Position numbers and translations under genes: made by a program
Notes under the pieces: generated by a model
What the model was told of the DNA's origin: nothing
Seen by the model: only the letters and a program-made list of their open reading frames with translations
Databases searched by the model: none
NCBI GenBank assembly: GCA_963991775.1
Contig: CAXDRM010000035.1
Coordinates: 1-12,958 of the forward strand
Origin: CAXDRM01 sp963991775
Lineage (GTDB): Bacteria; Pseudomonadota; Alphaproteobacteria; Rickettsiales; JABIRX01
Length of the DNA stretch: 12,958 bases
Reading direction: 5' to 3'
Shown here: positions 1-8,013 of the stretch, in pieces
Numbering within the stretch: the first letter of the stretch is position 1
How the letters are laid out: every line of letters begins with the position of its first letter

Positions 1-2174
1 ATGATGCGGCAAAAACAGCAATTAGTGCAAAGCTTACTAAAAAATTTGGTCAATCACCAGTTACTAAAAAATATATAGAAGCTTGTTTTAAACAAATTGC
101 TGATAAAAAAGATTTAGCTGCATATCAAACTGAGCTTGTAAATGAGCGTAAAGATACAAATTATGCTTTAAATGATGAGGATCTACAAATTTTACAAGAT
201 GCTTTATTAAGAGAGCATGGCATTTCAAATGATACAAAGCAACCACCATATGAAGGAGCAGCAGGTGCAGGAACAATAGATGTAACTAGTAAAATTGAAC
301 ATGATGGTTTTGTCAGCCATATTTTACCTCCGCTTGCTTTGGCAGATGCAGCATTTTTAGAAATATTTCTAAAAAATAGTGTTGGTGAAATTTTAGAAAA
401 GGCTAATAGAACTCAGCCAATGCAAATTTTGCTACCAATTCGTAAAGGAGCATTTCATTGGGATCTATGCCAAATTACATTAGATCCTACTAACTATGAA
501 GTCACTCTTGCAGCTCATGATCCTTATGGTTCAGGTAAGTTAGAGGCTGATATGGAAGCAGCGATAAAGAAATGTATTCCTAATGAAACAGGACAATATT
601 TGGCAGGGTTCAAGGTTAAAACTGTGCCAAGCCAGGTGCCACAAATTCAAGGTACACATAATAATGATGGTCTTTATTGTGGTGGTTATGTAGCCCATTT
701 AAGCGTTAATTTAGTTAGGTCAAAAGGGGTTGTTGATGCTACTAAATGTTGGGAGACACCAACAGGTCAGGCTGATTTTAGTGATAATGCTAATAGAAGG
801 GCTGCGGATTATCAGATGGTACAAAGTAAATACCCTGCTTCAGCAGTGGCTAGAGGTGTAGCAGCTCCTGCTGCCCCAGGGGCTTTAAATCCAAGAGCGC
901 AAAGATTTTATGCTGGTGCTAATTTACGTGTTGCTGATAAGGCCGATCCAGAAAAGGAAAAAACAGACTTTCTTGGTCTAAAACGCACTGAGATAATTGA
1001 AAATTTTAAAGTATTATTAAGCAAATTTATTGATGATCATAAAGAGCAAGCAAGTAATATAAAAGGGTTTTTACTTAATGCTCATCTTGAATTTCAAAAG
1101 AAAACAGCAGATGCTAACTTTTATACTGATCTTGAGCAGTATTTTGAAGATAATATTATAGAGGGTAATAAGCTTTATACTATTAAAGAAGATTTTAAAA
1201 AAGAAGCTTTTGCCTTAAGAGAAGCAATGAAAGCAAAGCATATACCTAATTATATTGGCCCAGATGATCTTTTGCAGCTATTTCGTGATGTGGCTATCCC
1301 AGCAGAAAAGAGTCCAGAAAAGGACGCTGCTGCTAGCGCGGGTAAGAAAACAGTTACATTTGCTGGTCCAGAAGCGGGACCTAAGACAAATCATATTAAT
1401 ATTAGTGAGCATGGTATAGCAGCTAAACCAACAGCTAAAGAACCGGATTCAGCTACAAAACATGCTTGGTTAAATTCTGGAGTTGCTTCAAATGCTACTA
1501 ACAGGTCACATAATAATGTTTTAGGTTCAGTGGCAGCTAGTAACAGAGCCCTAAATGTTCCTGCAAGCTTCCCGGCATATCAGGGACAATTTAATAGGCC
1601 TGTTTATGGGGGAGGATATAATTATGGTTACGGTGCTACACCTGCGGTGAGTGCAGCAGCTTATGCTCCACAAGCTGTTCCAGCTGCTAAGGAGGCTACT
1701 AAAGCAGAAGCAGAGGTAAAAGAACAGCAAGCAAGTCGTGAAAACACAAAAACTAATGTTGCAGCTAAGGCGCCACTTTCTATAGAAGAGCAGCAAGCAA
1801 AGCGAGATGCACAGGTCAAAAAGTTGCAAAATTTAGATAATACTAAAAAATATGCTGGAATAGCAACTGTTGCTCTAGCAGGAGGAACAGCAATTGCTGC
1901 AGTAGTTGCGCCAATCTTTGTAGCTATAGTTTTAGGTTTGACAGCATTTTGTGGTGCGGTATTTACTGGCTCTAGCTTCGCCAAAGAAAAAGAATTGCGT
2001 CAAGAATTAGAAGGCGGCGCAAATAAATTGCAGCAAGAAAAAGCAATGTCTTATGTAGATCAACCAAGTAACACAACTAGAAGACATGCTGATCAATTTG
2101 AGCCTAGAGATTCTTCTCATAGTGAGGCTGTTGCAAAAGAGAAAAAAGAGGCAAGTGAACTTAGTAGATCCTAA
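1..2174 (+). CDS. CE-clan (Ulp1/C48-like) cysteine protease with C-terminal hydrophobic hairpin, 5' partial
   Basis: The frame is open from base 3 to the TAA at 2172-2174, giving 723 visible residues with the true start off the left edge. Numbering from base 3, residues about 55-235 look like a CE-clan protease domain. It opens with ALNDEDLQIL (55-64), has ILLPI before the catalytic His-Trp (H152, W153), an Asp in HDPYG (D173), and the nucleophile in NNDGLYCGG (C226). The H-D-C order and spacing match Ulp1, SENP and bacterial ChlaDub-type enzymes, which cleave ubiquitin or ubiquitin-like proteins. The usual oxyanion Gln six residues before Cys is Asn here (N220), with Gln at 214 and 216. A polar, Ala/Pro-rich linker with a Gly/Tyr patch and a Gln/Lys-rich probable helix follows. 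Residues about 617-657 are one long hydrophobic stretch, probably two membrane helices, and the tail is charged and Ser/Glu-rich. A host-targeted, membrane-anchored effector is inference. A YopJ-type acetyltransferase is less likely because its motifs are not seen. Confidence 0.75.
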   Translation, partial: DAAKTAISAKLTKKFGQSPVTKKYIEACFKQIADKKDLAAYQTELVNERKDTNYALNDEDLQILQDALLREHGISNDTKQPPYEGAAGAGTIDVTSKIEHDGFVSHILPPLALADAAFLEIFLKNSVGEILEKANRTQPMQILLPIRKGAFHWDLCQITLDPTNYEVTLAAHDPYGSGKLEADMEAAIKKCIPNETGQYLAGFKVKTVPSQVPQIQGTHNNDGLYCGGYVAHLSVNLVRSKGVVDATKCWETPTGQADFSDNANRRAADYQMVQSKYPASAVARGVAAPAAPGALNPRAQRFYAGANLRVADKADPEKEKTDFLGLKRTEIIENFKVLLSKFIDDHKEQASNIKGFLLNAHLEFQKKTADANFYTDLEQYFEDNIIEGNKLYTIKEDFKKEAFALREAMKAKHIPNYIGPDDLLQLFRDVAIPAEKSPEKDAAASAGKKTVTFAGPEAGPKTNHINISEHGIAAKPTAKEPDSATKHAWLNSGVASNATNRSHNNVLGSVAASNRALNVPASFPAYQGQFNRPVYGGGYNYGYGATPAVSAAAYAPQAVPAAKEATKAEAEVKEQQASRENTKTNVAAKAPLSIEEQQAKRDAQVKKLQNLDNTKKYAGIATVALAGGTAIAAVVAPIFVAIVLGLTAFCGAVFTGSSFAKEKELRQELEGGANKLQQEKAMSYVDQPSNTTRRHADQFEPRDSSHSEAVAKEKKEASELSRS

Positions 2175-2264
2175 CATCTTTATTTGTAATTTCGTCTTAA
2201 CCCAAAGGGCAGCTAATAAATTAAAAAAATTGTTATTCAAGCTGCAAAACTATAAATAAAGATG
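2175..2264. repeat. Nested inverted repeat downstream of the protease gene
   Basis: An 11-base perfect inverted repeat (CATCTTTATTT at 2175-2185, AAATAAAGATG at 2254-2264) starts directly after the stop codon. It encloses a second one (GCAGCT at 2209-2214, AGCTGC at 2240-2245), which extends through AATAA/TTATT with a small bulge. Together they could fold into a long, asymmetric 3' end structure. There is no T-run after either arm, so a classical intrinsic terminator is not clear. It may stabilise or end the mRNA. Confidence 0.5.
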
Positions 2265-2266
2265 GA

Positions 2267-2285
2267 TATTGGTATAATACCAATA
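2267..2285. terminator. Palindrome, possible bidirectional terminator between convergent genes
   Basis: TATTGGTATAATACCAATA is a perfect 9+1+9 palindrome in the gap between two convergent genes, only four bases beyond the minus-strand stop codon. As RNA it forms an eight-pair stem with a three-base loop on either strand. It is followed by A/T-rich sequence rather than a clean U-tract. Its position suggests termination for both genes; a protein-binding site is the alternative. Confidence 0.45.
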
Positions 2286-2289
2286 AATT

Positions 2290-2985
2290 CTAAAAATTAA
2301 CTGATAAAGCTAGTTGATTAAGACGATCAAAATCATCACCATTCTTATCTTCAGATATTTCATAGCGAAATAAATACTTAATAGATAGCTTTTTAGTTAG
2401 CGGGTAAGCTATTGAAAACTCTGTGTCCCTGATTGTAAAGCTTGCGCCGCGAACCATGCTGGCTTCAACTTCATAGGTAAAATCATTTATAGTTTGGGTA
2501 TAGGATATTTCAGGACGTAAAATTGCAATATTACCAGCTGAGCTGCGTCTTTGTCCTAGAGAAATTTGCCAATTAAGTTCACCTTTATGTTCTTTACCAA
2601 TTTGGCTTTCTCTTCCATAACCAACTGAAAGGATAGTATAATTTTGTGAAGAAAGATTTTGAAAATTATCTTCTCTAAAACGACCATAGATTGGAAAGAA
2701 TTCACTTTTATTGCGGAATAATTTGAAATTTTGCTCATAATCAAATAATTCGCGGTTCTTTACAAATTCTCCAGATTCATTATCACGTGCATAAGCATGG
2801 TCAATATTTAAAGTAATATCATTCTCATAGCGTTTTAATTCATCTTCTTGTTTAAATTCGATAAATAATTCACGTTGTTTTGATCCAGGGTCAGACTCTA
2901 ATTCACCAGTTGCTGTAATAGAATATTTATCTGCATAGGCCGCTCTACTTGCTAGTAACAGGCAAGTCACTAAAATTTTATACAT
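2290..2985 (-). CDS. Secreted outer-membrane beta-barrel protein, DUF481-like
   Basis: The product has 231 residues from the ATG at 2985. An upstream in-frame ATG at 3039 would add 18 residues, but it lies upstream of the promoter at 3011-3038, and only the internal Met is followed directly by a signal peptide. That peptide is MYKILVTCLLLASRAAYA, with cleavage expected after AYA. The mature part has alternating polar and hydrophobic strands rich in Tyr, Phe and charged residues, no cytoplasmic domain and a terminal Phe (LALSVNF), the usual BAM-recognised end of an outer-membrane barrel. A central FPIYGRFREDNFQNLSSQNY segment and the following SVGYG turn resemble DUF481 (YdiY-type) proteins, whose role is unknown. 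Barrel assignment is fairly secure; the family is tentative. It is transcribed divergently from mfd and converges on the protease gene. Confidence 0.6.
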   Translation of the reverse strand: MYKILVTCLLLASRAAYADKYSITATGELESDPGSKQRELFIEFKQEDELKRYENDITLNIDHAYARDNESGEFVKNRELFDYEQNFKLFRNKSEFFPIYGRFREDNFQNLSSQNYTILSVGYGRESQIGKEHKGELNWQISLGQRRSSAGNIAILRPEISYTQTINDFTYEVEASMVRGASFTIRDTEFSIAYPLTKKLSIKYLFRYEISEDKNGDDFDRLNQLALSVNF

Positions 2986-2988
2986 ATC

Positions 2989-3018
2989 TTCACTTTTGGT
3001 TTGCGCCAACATTATAAA
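2989..3018 (+). promoter_or_regulatory. Possible mfd promoter overlapping the divergent promoter
   Basis: TTCACT (2989-2994, four of six matches to the -35 consensus) is followed after 18 bases by TATAAA (3013-3018, five of six). The start site would be near 3025, giving a leader of about 34 bases to the mfd ATG. The -10 hexamer overlaps that of the opposite-strand promoter, so the two could not be occupied together. This is a moderate match found by eye. Confidence 0.4.
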
Positions 3019-3038
3019 GAGATTAGTGTAGATGTCCA
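3011..3038 (-). promoter_or_regulatory. Sigma70-type promoter for the minus-strand barrel gene
   Basis: On the minus strand TGGACA (-35, plus positions 3033-3038) is followed after 16 bases by a perfect TATAAT (-10, 3011-3016). The start site should fall near 3004, leaving a leader of about 19 bases before the ATG at 2985. AAGTGAAG just upstream of that ATG is the only candidate ribosome-binding sequence. This promoter excludes the longer start at 3039. Confidence 0.65.
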
Positions 3039-3058
3039 ATTTTGTTTGATAGAGCTTA

Positions 3059-6000
3059 ATGCAGAATTTTCCAAAAAACTATTCCGGACTAACTTGTGCT
3101 GAATTACCAGCTAGCGCTTATCCTTATATTATGGCCCAAAGCTTTCAGCAAATTAAAGGGCAAATTTTGTATATAGCTTTAAATGAATCACTTGCTTTAG
3201 CAGCTGCAAATTTTTTTGCAAAATTTTTACCAGATAAGCAGCAAGTTTATTTTCCTGCTTGGGATGTTTTGCCTTATGATCGTATTTCGCCTAATCAGCA
3301 AATTGTGAGTAATCGTCTTGCAGCTTTGCAAAAATTACAAGAAGAGCAGGTTGATATAGTTATCACCACTTTAAATGCTATAGCTTTAAAAGTAATTCCA
3401 CCGCAGATTTTTAGTAAGTTTTTTTTAGAGTTAACAGCTGGACAAAATTACAGCCAAGATCAGCTTAAAAGTTTTTTGGTGAATAATAGCTATTTACGTG
3501 TTGAGCGAGTTACAGAAGCGGGTGAGTTTTCGGTGCGTGGTAGTTTATTAGATATTTTTCCAGTAGGTAGTAATGAACCTTATCGCTTAGATTTTTTTGC
3601 TGATGAGTTAAGCTCTATTAAAAATTTTGATCCGCTTACCCAATTAACCTCGATTAAATGTTCTAAATTAATGATCCTGCCTGCGCATGAAGTGATTTTA
3701 AATGAAGAATTTATTGCAAATTTTCGTAAAAATTATCGGGCACAATTTACTGTAAATTATCAAGAAGATTTACTTTATGAGGCAGTATCAGAAGGACGTT
3801 ATTATCATGGTATGGAGCATTGGTTACCTTTATTCTATGATGATCAGCTAGTTGATTTTACTAATTATTTAACAGAGCCAGTAATTTTTACGGATGAATT
3901 ATTTATTGATGCTTTTAAAGAGCGCGAAAAAACTATTCAGGATTATTATCAGGCTCGTAATTTAGTAAGTGATAAAGAGCATGGTGGTCAAAATTATCAA
4001 GCTATTAAGCCAGAACAGCTTTATTTGAGTGTAGCAGATTATGAAAGTTTGCAGCAAAAATATCCGCAAATATTTTTAACTTCTTTGGCTACTAAGTCTC
4101 AATTTTCAATAAGTTCAGCTGCGAAGCTGCTTCCTGACTTTATTGCTCAGGCAAAGGCGCAGAAGCAGCCTTTATTTGCTTTATTGAAAGATTTTTTGTT
4201 AGAAAGGCAAAATTTAAATCCACAAATAAAAATCTATCTTACTGCGCATCATGATCTGGTTAAAGAGAGATTAAGTAAATTATGTGCTGAATATGATTTT
4301 CATGAATTAAAAAATCTTACTTTGATAAATTCTGATTTAGAAAAGGGTTTTTATGATCAGCAGCATATTTACATAAGTTCGCAAGATTTATTTGGTAGCA
4401 AGGTAGTCCGTAATAATCGTAAAAAGAAATCTGCTAAATTAATTTTAGAGATTGAGGCTTTGCAAGTTGGTGAATTAGTGGTGCATCAGGAACATGGTAT
4501 TGGCAGATTTATTGGTTTACAGCTTTTGGCAGTTTCTGGTAAAGAGCATGAATTTGTAGCTTTAGAATATGCTGGCCAAGATAAATTATATTTACCAGTA
4601 GAGAATTTAGAGTTACTTAAACGATATGGTAGTGAAAATGGTTTAGCTGCTTTAGATCGTTTAGGTTCTGCAAATTTCCAAGAAAGAAGAGCACGTTTAA
4701 AAAAGAAAATTAGAGATATAGCAGCTGGTTTAATCAAAATTGCAAGTGAGCGCGAATTAACAAAAGCTCAGATATTTACAGCACCAACAGATTTGTATGA
4801 AGAATTTGCAGCAAAATTTCCTTATGATGAAACAGAGGATCAGCTTCAAGCTATGTTAGAAGTGGCAACTGATCTTAATTCAGGCCAGGTAATGGATCGT
4901 TTAATTTGCGGCGATGTTGGTTTTGGTAAAACTGAGATAGCAATGCGCGCCGCTTTTCAAATTTTAGCAGCACCCCATAAGCAAGCTAAGCCACAAATTG
5001 CAGTTATTGTTCCGACTACTTTGCTTAGTAGGCAGCATTATAGTAATTTTTGTGAGCGTTTTGCTGATTATGGTTTTAACATTAAGCAATTATCACGCAT
5101 GGTCACTAATACAGAGCAGCGTAAAACTAAAGAGCAGCTTAAAAATGGCGAGGTTGATATAGTAATTGGTACTCATGCTTTGCTCTCTAAAAAATTAGAA
5201 TTTAATAATTTAGCTTTGGCAATTATAGATGAAGAGCAGCATTTTGGGGTAAGTCAAAAAGAGCGTATTAAATCATTTAAAAATAATGTTCATCTTTTAA
5301 CTTTAAGTGCAACTCCAATACCGCGTACCATGCAAATGTCTCTAAATGGTATTAGAGATATGAGTTTACTTGCTACGCCTCCAGTAGATCGTATGGCGAT
5401 TAGAAGCTATGTTATGCCTTTTGATAATTTAGTAATTAGAGAGGCTATCTTACGAGAATATTATCGTGGTGGTCGTATTTTTTATGTTTGTCCGAGAATT
5501 AAAGATTTAGAAAGAGAATCTATAAAAATCAGTAAGTTAGCTCCTGAAATTAAATTTGCAGTTGCGCATGGTGGTTTGCCAGCTGAGCAGCTTGATCAAA
5601 TTATGAATGATTTTTGTGATGGTAAATATGATCTATTATTATCAACTTCGATTATTGAATCTGGAATCGATATTAAACAAGCTAATACGATTATAATTCA
5701 TCATGCAGATAAATTTGGTTTGGCACAGCTTTATCAAATGCGTGGCCGGGTAGGGCGTAGTAAAATTAGAGCCTATGCTTATTTTACTTTTGAACCAAAA
5801 AAGATTTTAGAAGGTAATGCGAAGAAGCGTCTTGAAGTAATGCAAACTTTAGATGGTTTAGGTGCAGGTTTTAATTTGGCGGCTCATGATTTAGATATTA
5901 GGGGCGCAGGTAATTTGCTTGGTGAAGAGCAATCAGGACATATTAAAGAGGTTGGGGTAGAGTTATACCAAGCTATGTTGCGTGAGACTATAGCTGAGCT

Positions 6001-6490
6001 TCGCGCTGCTCAAGATAAGGCGCTAAAAGAGCAGCAGCAAGAAGAATTTTCTCCCCAAGTTAAAGTTGGAGTTACAGTATTGATTCCTGAGCAATATATT
6101 ACAGATATAAGCTCGCGTATGGAGTTTTATAGACGTATTGCTAATCTACAAAATAAAGAAGAGATTGATGATTTGCTTTTTGAGTTAGCTGATCGTTTTG
6201 GTAAGATTCCAGAGCAGGTTAATAATTTGATTATGTTGGTGCATCTAAAAAATCTATGTAAAGAAGCATATGTAGCAAAGTTAGATATGGGTCCTAAAGC
6301 AACTATTTTGACTTTTCATAATGATGAATTTCCTTATCCAGATAATTTGCTAAATTATGTCTTAAAAAATTGTCATTTGCTGAAATTGCGTCCTGATCAA
6401 AAGCTACTTATCAATATTGCTGGTGAGGCTCAAGATAATATCGGAAAAATCGAAAATATTCTGCAAGAAATTGCAAATCTTTCTTGTTGA
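3059..6490 (+). CDS. mfd: Transcription-repair coupling factor Mfd
   Basis: Mfd is a cytoplasmic ATP-dependent DNA translocase that dislodges RNA polymerase stalled at lesions and recruits UvrA for nucleotide excision repair. The protein is full length (1143 residues; the E. coli protein is about 1148). The N-terminal UvrB-like module is followed by the RNA-polymerase-interacting CarD-like domain beginning at LQVGELVVHQEHGIGRF (from residue 468). The helicase core has Walker A GDVGFGKT (618-625), Walker B DEEQ (724-727), the SATPIPRT motif (from 750) and motif VI QLYQMRGRVGRS (from 890). The RGAGNLLGEEQSGHI segment (from 948) and the C-terminal autoinhibitory domain follow. The ATG at 3059 has only a weak AGAG upstream, but no better start is needed. 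It is divergent from the barrel gene, and 45 bases separate it from the porin gene, with no clear terminator between them. Confidence 0.98.
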   Translation: MQNFPKNYSGLTCAELPASAYPYIMAQSFQQIKGQILYIALNESLALAAANFFAKFLPDKQQVYFPAWDVLPYDRISPNQQIVSNRLAALQKLQEEQVDIVITTLNAIALKVIPPQIFSKFFLELTAGQNYSQDQLKSFLVNNSYLRVERVTEAGEFSVRGSLLDIFPVGSNEPYRLDFFADELSSIKNFDPLTQLTSIKCSKLMILPAHEVILNEEFIANFRKNYRAQFTVNYQEDLLYEAVSEGRYYHGMEHWLPLFYDDQLVDFTNYLTEPVIFTDELFIDAFKEREKTIQDYYQARNLVSDKEHGGQNYQAIKPEQLYLSVADYESLQQKYPQIFLTSLATKSQFSISSAAKLLPDFIAQAKAQKQPLFALLKDFLLERQNLNPQIKIYLTAHHDLVKERLSKLCAEYDFHELKNLTLINSDLEKGFYDQQHIYISSQDLFGSKVVRNNRKKKSAKLILEIEALQVGELVVHQEHGIGRFIGLQLLAVSGKEHEFVALEYAGQDKLYLPVENLELLKRYGSENGLAALDRLGSANFQERRARLKKKIRDIAAGLIKIASERELTKAQIFTAPTDLYEEFAAKFPYDETEDQLQAMLEVATDLNSGQVMDRLICGDVGFGKTEIAMRAAFQILAAPHKQAKPQIAVIVPTTLLSRQHYSNFCERFADYGFNIKQLSRMVTNTEQRKTKEQLKNGEVDIVIGTHALLSKKLEFNNLALAIIDEEQHFGVSQKERIKSFKNNVHLLTLSATPIPRTMQMSLNGIRDMSLLATPPVDRMAIRSYVMPFDNLVIREAILREYYRGGRIFYVCPRIKDLERESIKISKLAPEIKFAVAHGGLPAEQLDQIMNDFCDGKYDLLLSTSIIESGIDIKQANTIIIHHADKFGLAQLYQMRGRVGRSKIRAYAYFTFEPKKILEGNAKKRLEVMQTLDGLGAGFNLAAHDLDIRGAGNLLGEEQSGHIKEVGVELYQAMLRETIAELRAAQDKALKEQQQEEFSPQVKVGVTVLIPEQYITDISSRMEFYRRIANLQNKEEIDDLLFELADRFGKIPEQVNNLIMLVHLKNLCKEAYVAKLDMGPKATILTFHNDEFPYPDNLLNYVLKNCHLLKLRPDQKLLINIAGEAQDNIGKIENILQEIANLSC

Positions 6491-6535
6491 TTAAAAGAAT
6501 TTGATTATTGTGTCTTGAAACAGAAAAAATAAATC

Positions 6536-7996
6536 ATGTCTCTAAGAAATCTAATATTTATTTTGCTATTAATTGCACCAAAAAATCTATATGCGGCTTT
6601 AGAGCCTGAGGTTTTCGTTGGAGGGCAAATTCTTTTTAATAGTGCGGTTACCACGCAAGATTCTGCATATGAGTCGGAAACCCTGCCACATGGCACTAAT
6701 AATGAAAATGTTTTAGATAAGGATAATTATTTTGATGTAAATTCTTTTGTGGATTTATTAGTTTTAGGTAAAACTGATAGTGCTTTACTTTACGGTGCTA
6801 GAGTTCAGCTTGATCTTGATGCACAAAGAGAGCATCTTTATGTATATGATGATGAAAGAAATCAAACTAGAGTTGATAATGATTCAACTATTATTACCAG
6901 AAAAGCTTTTGTATTTTTAGAAAAAAAGACCTTTGGAAGAATCGAGGCTGGAGATGTTGAAGGAGCTTCTAAAAAATTAAAATTTGACGCATCATATCGC
7001 TTTGGTGGTACAGGAGGTATTGCAGGTAATTGGTGGCAATATGTAAATATTCCAGATTTTGGCTTGCAATATGATGATAGCAAAGAGGATGCAAATGTAT
7101 CAGTAAATTGTGGTACTGATGAAAGCTCAGATTATGCTGTTAATGATGTACGTTGTAGTACAGGTAAGGGTAATATGGCTTTTATTATTAGACCTGATCT
7201 ACCTTTAGCCCATGGTTATAATAAAGTAAGCGGTGCTGATAAAGTAAATGATACTTTAACCATTAATCGAGTCTCATATTATTCACCAAGAATTTCAGGG
7301 GTACAATTTGGTATTTCTTATGGTCCCGATTCAGGTGATCGTGGTTCTTCACTTTATGGTAATGGCATTACAAGTTCGCAGAGTGGAGATGTTGCTGATG
7401 TTATTGATTGGGGTGTAAATTTTGTACAGCAATTTGATAATAATGGTATAGGAATAAGTTTTACTGGTGAACAAGGTGTAGCAGAAGATACAGAGGTAAC
7501 GGATAGTTCAAAATTTGTTCAGCAAGATTTATTTGCTTATGCGTTAGGTGCGTATTTTTATACAGGTAATGCATCATTTGGTGCATCATTTGGTGTATGG
7601 AATGATAGCTTGATGTTGGTTAGACAGGATCTTAATGAATCAGATGATAATTATCGTGATGATCAGGCAACTTATTTTACGGTAGGAGCTGGTTATCAAT
7701 TTGGTGCATATAAATTAGGTATTTCTCATATGAGTAGTGAATATCGTGAGCAAAGTTTTTCATTAACATCTGTTGCTTTTGATTATCGCTTAAGTAAAGC
7801 ATTTAGCTTATTTGCTGAATTAAATAATTATGTTTTTGAGGCAAATCCAGCTGATGTTAATACTAGCAGTACATTATCCCAATTTGAAACTATAGATAAT
7901 TCTGGTCAAGTTATGTTGCTTGGCGCTAAATTGAATTTTGGTGAGTTTGATTCTGCTAGCCAAATCCTTTTAGATACATCACAAAATAGATATTAA
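6536..7996 (+). CDS. Outer-membrane porin, Gram-negative porin superfamily
   Basis: The 486-residue product begins with a signal peptide (MSLRNLIFILLLIAPKNLYA, cleavage before ALEPEV) and continues as a beta-barrel: an opening strand EVFVGGQILFN, the porin-like GRIEAGDVEGASKK region near the usual constriction-loop position, and repeated strand patterns such as VQFGISYGPDSGD, FAYALGAYFYTG and YKLGISHMSSEY. This is the layout of trimeric general porins for small-solute diffusion, somewhat longer than average. The only two cysteines (192 and 207) flank a short Asp/Ser-rich insertion and could form a loop disulfide. The strand ending LGAKLNF looks like the final barrel strand, but 18 residues follow it, ending NRY. 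No clear Shine-Dalgarno sequence or promoter is visible, so read-through from mfd is possible. Porin membership is secure; substrate and subfamily are not. Confidence 0.85.
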   Translation: MSLRNLIFILLLIAPKNLYAALEPEVFVGGQILFNSAVTTQDSAYESETLPHGTNNENVLDKDNYFDVNSFVDLLVLGKTDSALLYGARVQLDLDAQREHLYVYDDERNQTRVDNDSTIITRKAFVFLEKKTFGRIEAGDVEGASKKLKFDASYRFGGTGGIAGNWWQYVNIPDFGLQYDDSKEDANVSVNCGTDESSDYAVNDVRCSTGKGNMAFIIRPDLPLAHGYNKVSGADKVNDTLTINRVSYYSPRISGVQFGISYGPDSGDRGSSLYGNGITSSQSGDVADVIDWGVNFVQQFDNNGIGISFTGEQGVAEDTEVTDSSKFVQQDLFAYALGAYFYTGNASFGASFGVWNDSLMLVRQDLNESDDNYRDDQATYFTVGAGYQFGAYKLGISHMSSEYREQSFSLTSVAFDYRLSKAFSLFAELNNYVFEANPADVNTSSTLSQFETIDNSGQVMLLGAKLNFGEFDSASQILLDTSQNRY

Positions 7997-8004
7997 GAGC
8001 GGGG
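7997..8004 (+). promoter_or_regulatory. Ribosome-binding site supporting the GTG start of leuS
   Basis: The purine-rich GAGCGGGG lies nine bases before the GTG at 8014 and directly after the porin stop. The leuS frame is closed upstream by an in-frame TAG at 7987-7989, and no ATG or TTG lies between, so GTG is the only reasonable start. The match to the anti-Shine-Dalgarno sequence is partial. Confidence 0.4.
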
Positions 8005-8013
8005 TTAATTCCA

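Noticed and set aside
1661..1984. 107-residue open frame on the minus strand
   Set aside because: It mirrors the Ala/Gln-rich linker and hydrophobic hairpin of the plus-strand protease gene; its composition is that of an antisense shadow and no start signal is seen.
339..2174. TTG at 339 as the start of the protease gene
   Set aside because: The frame is open all the way to the left edge and the upstream translation continues the domain, so TTG is only an internal Leu codon.
2986..3039. Eighteen-residue N-terminal extension of the barrel protein from the ATG at 3039
   Set aside because: It would place the start upstream of a strong promoter and put a polar segment in front of a clear signal peptide; the ATG at 2985 fits both.
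4486..4737. Open frames on the minus strand inside mfd and inside other genes
   Set aside because: Each lies wholly within a well-supported gene and lacks family motifs or start signals.
6491..6535. Promoter or terminator between mfd and the porin gene
   Set aside because: TTCTTG or TTGATT with GATTAT are poor matches at wrong spacing, and no hairpin with a T-run is present.
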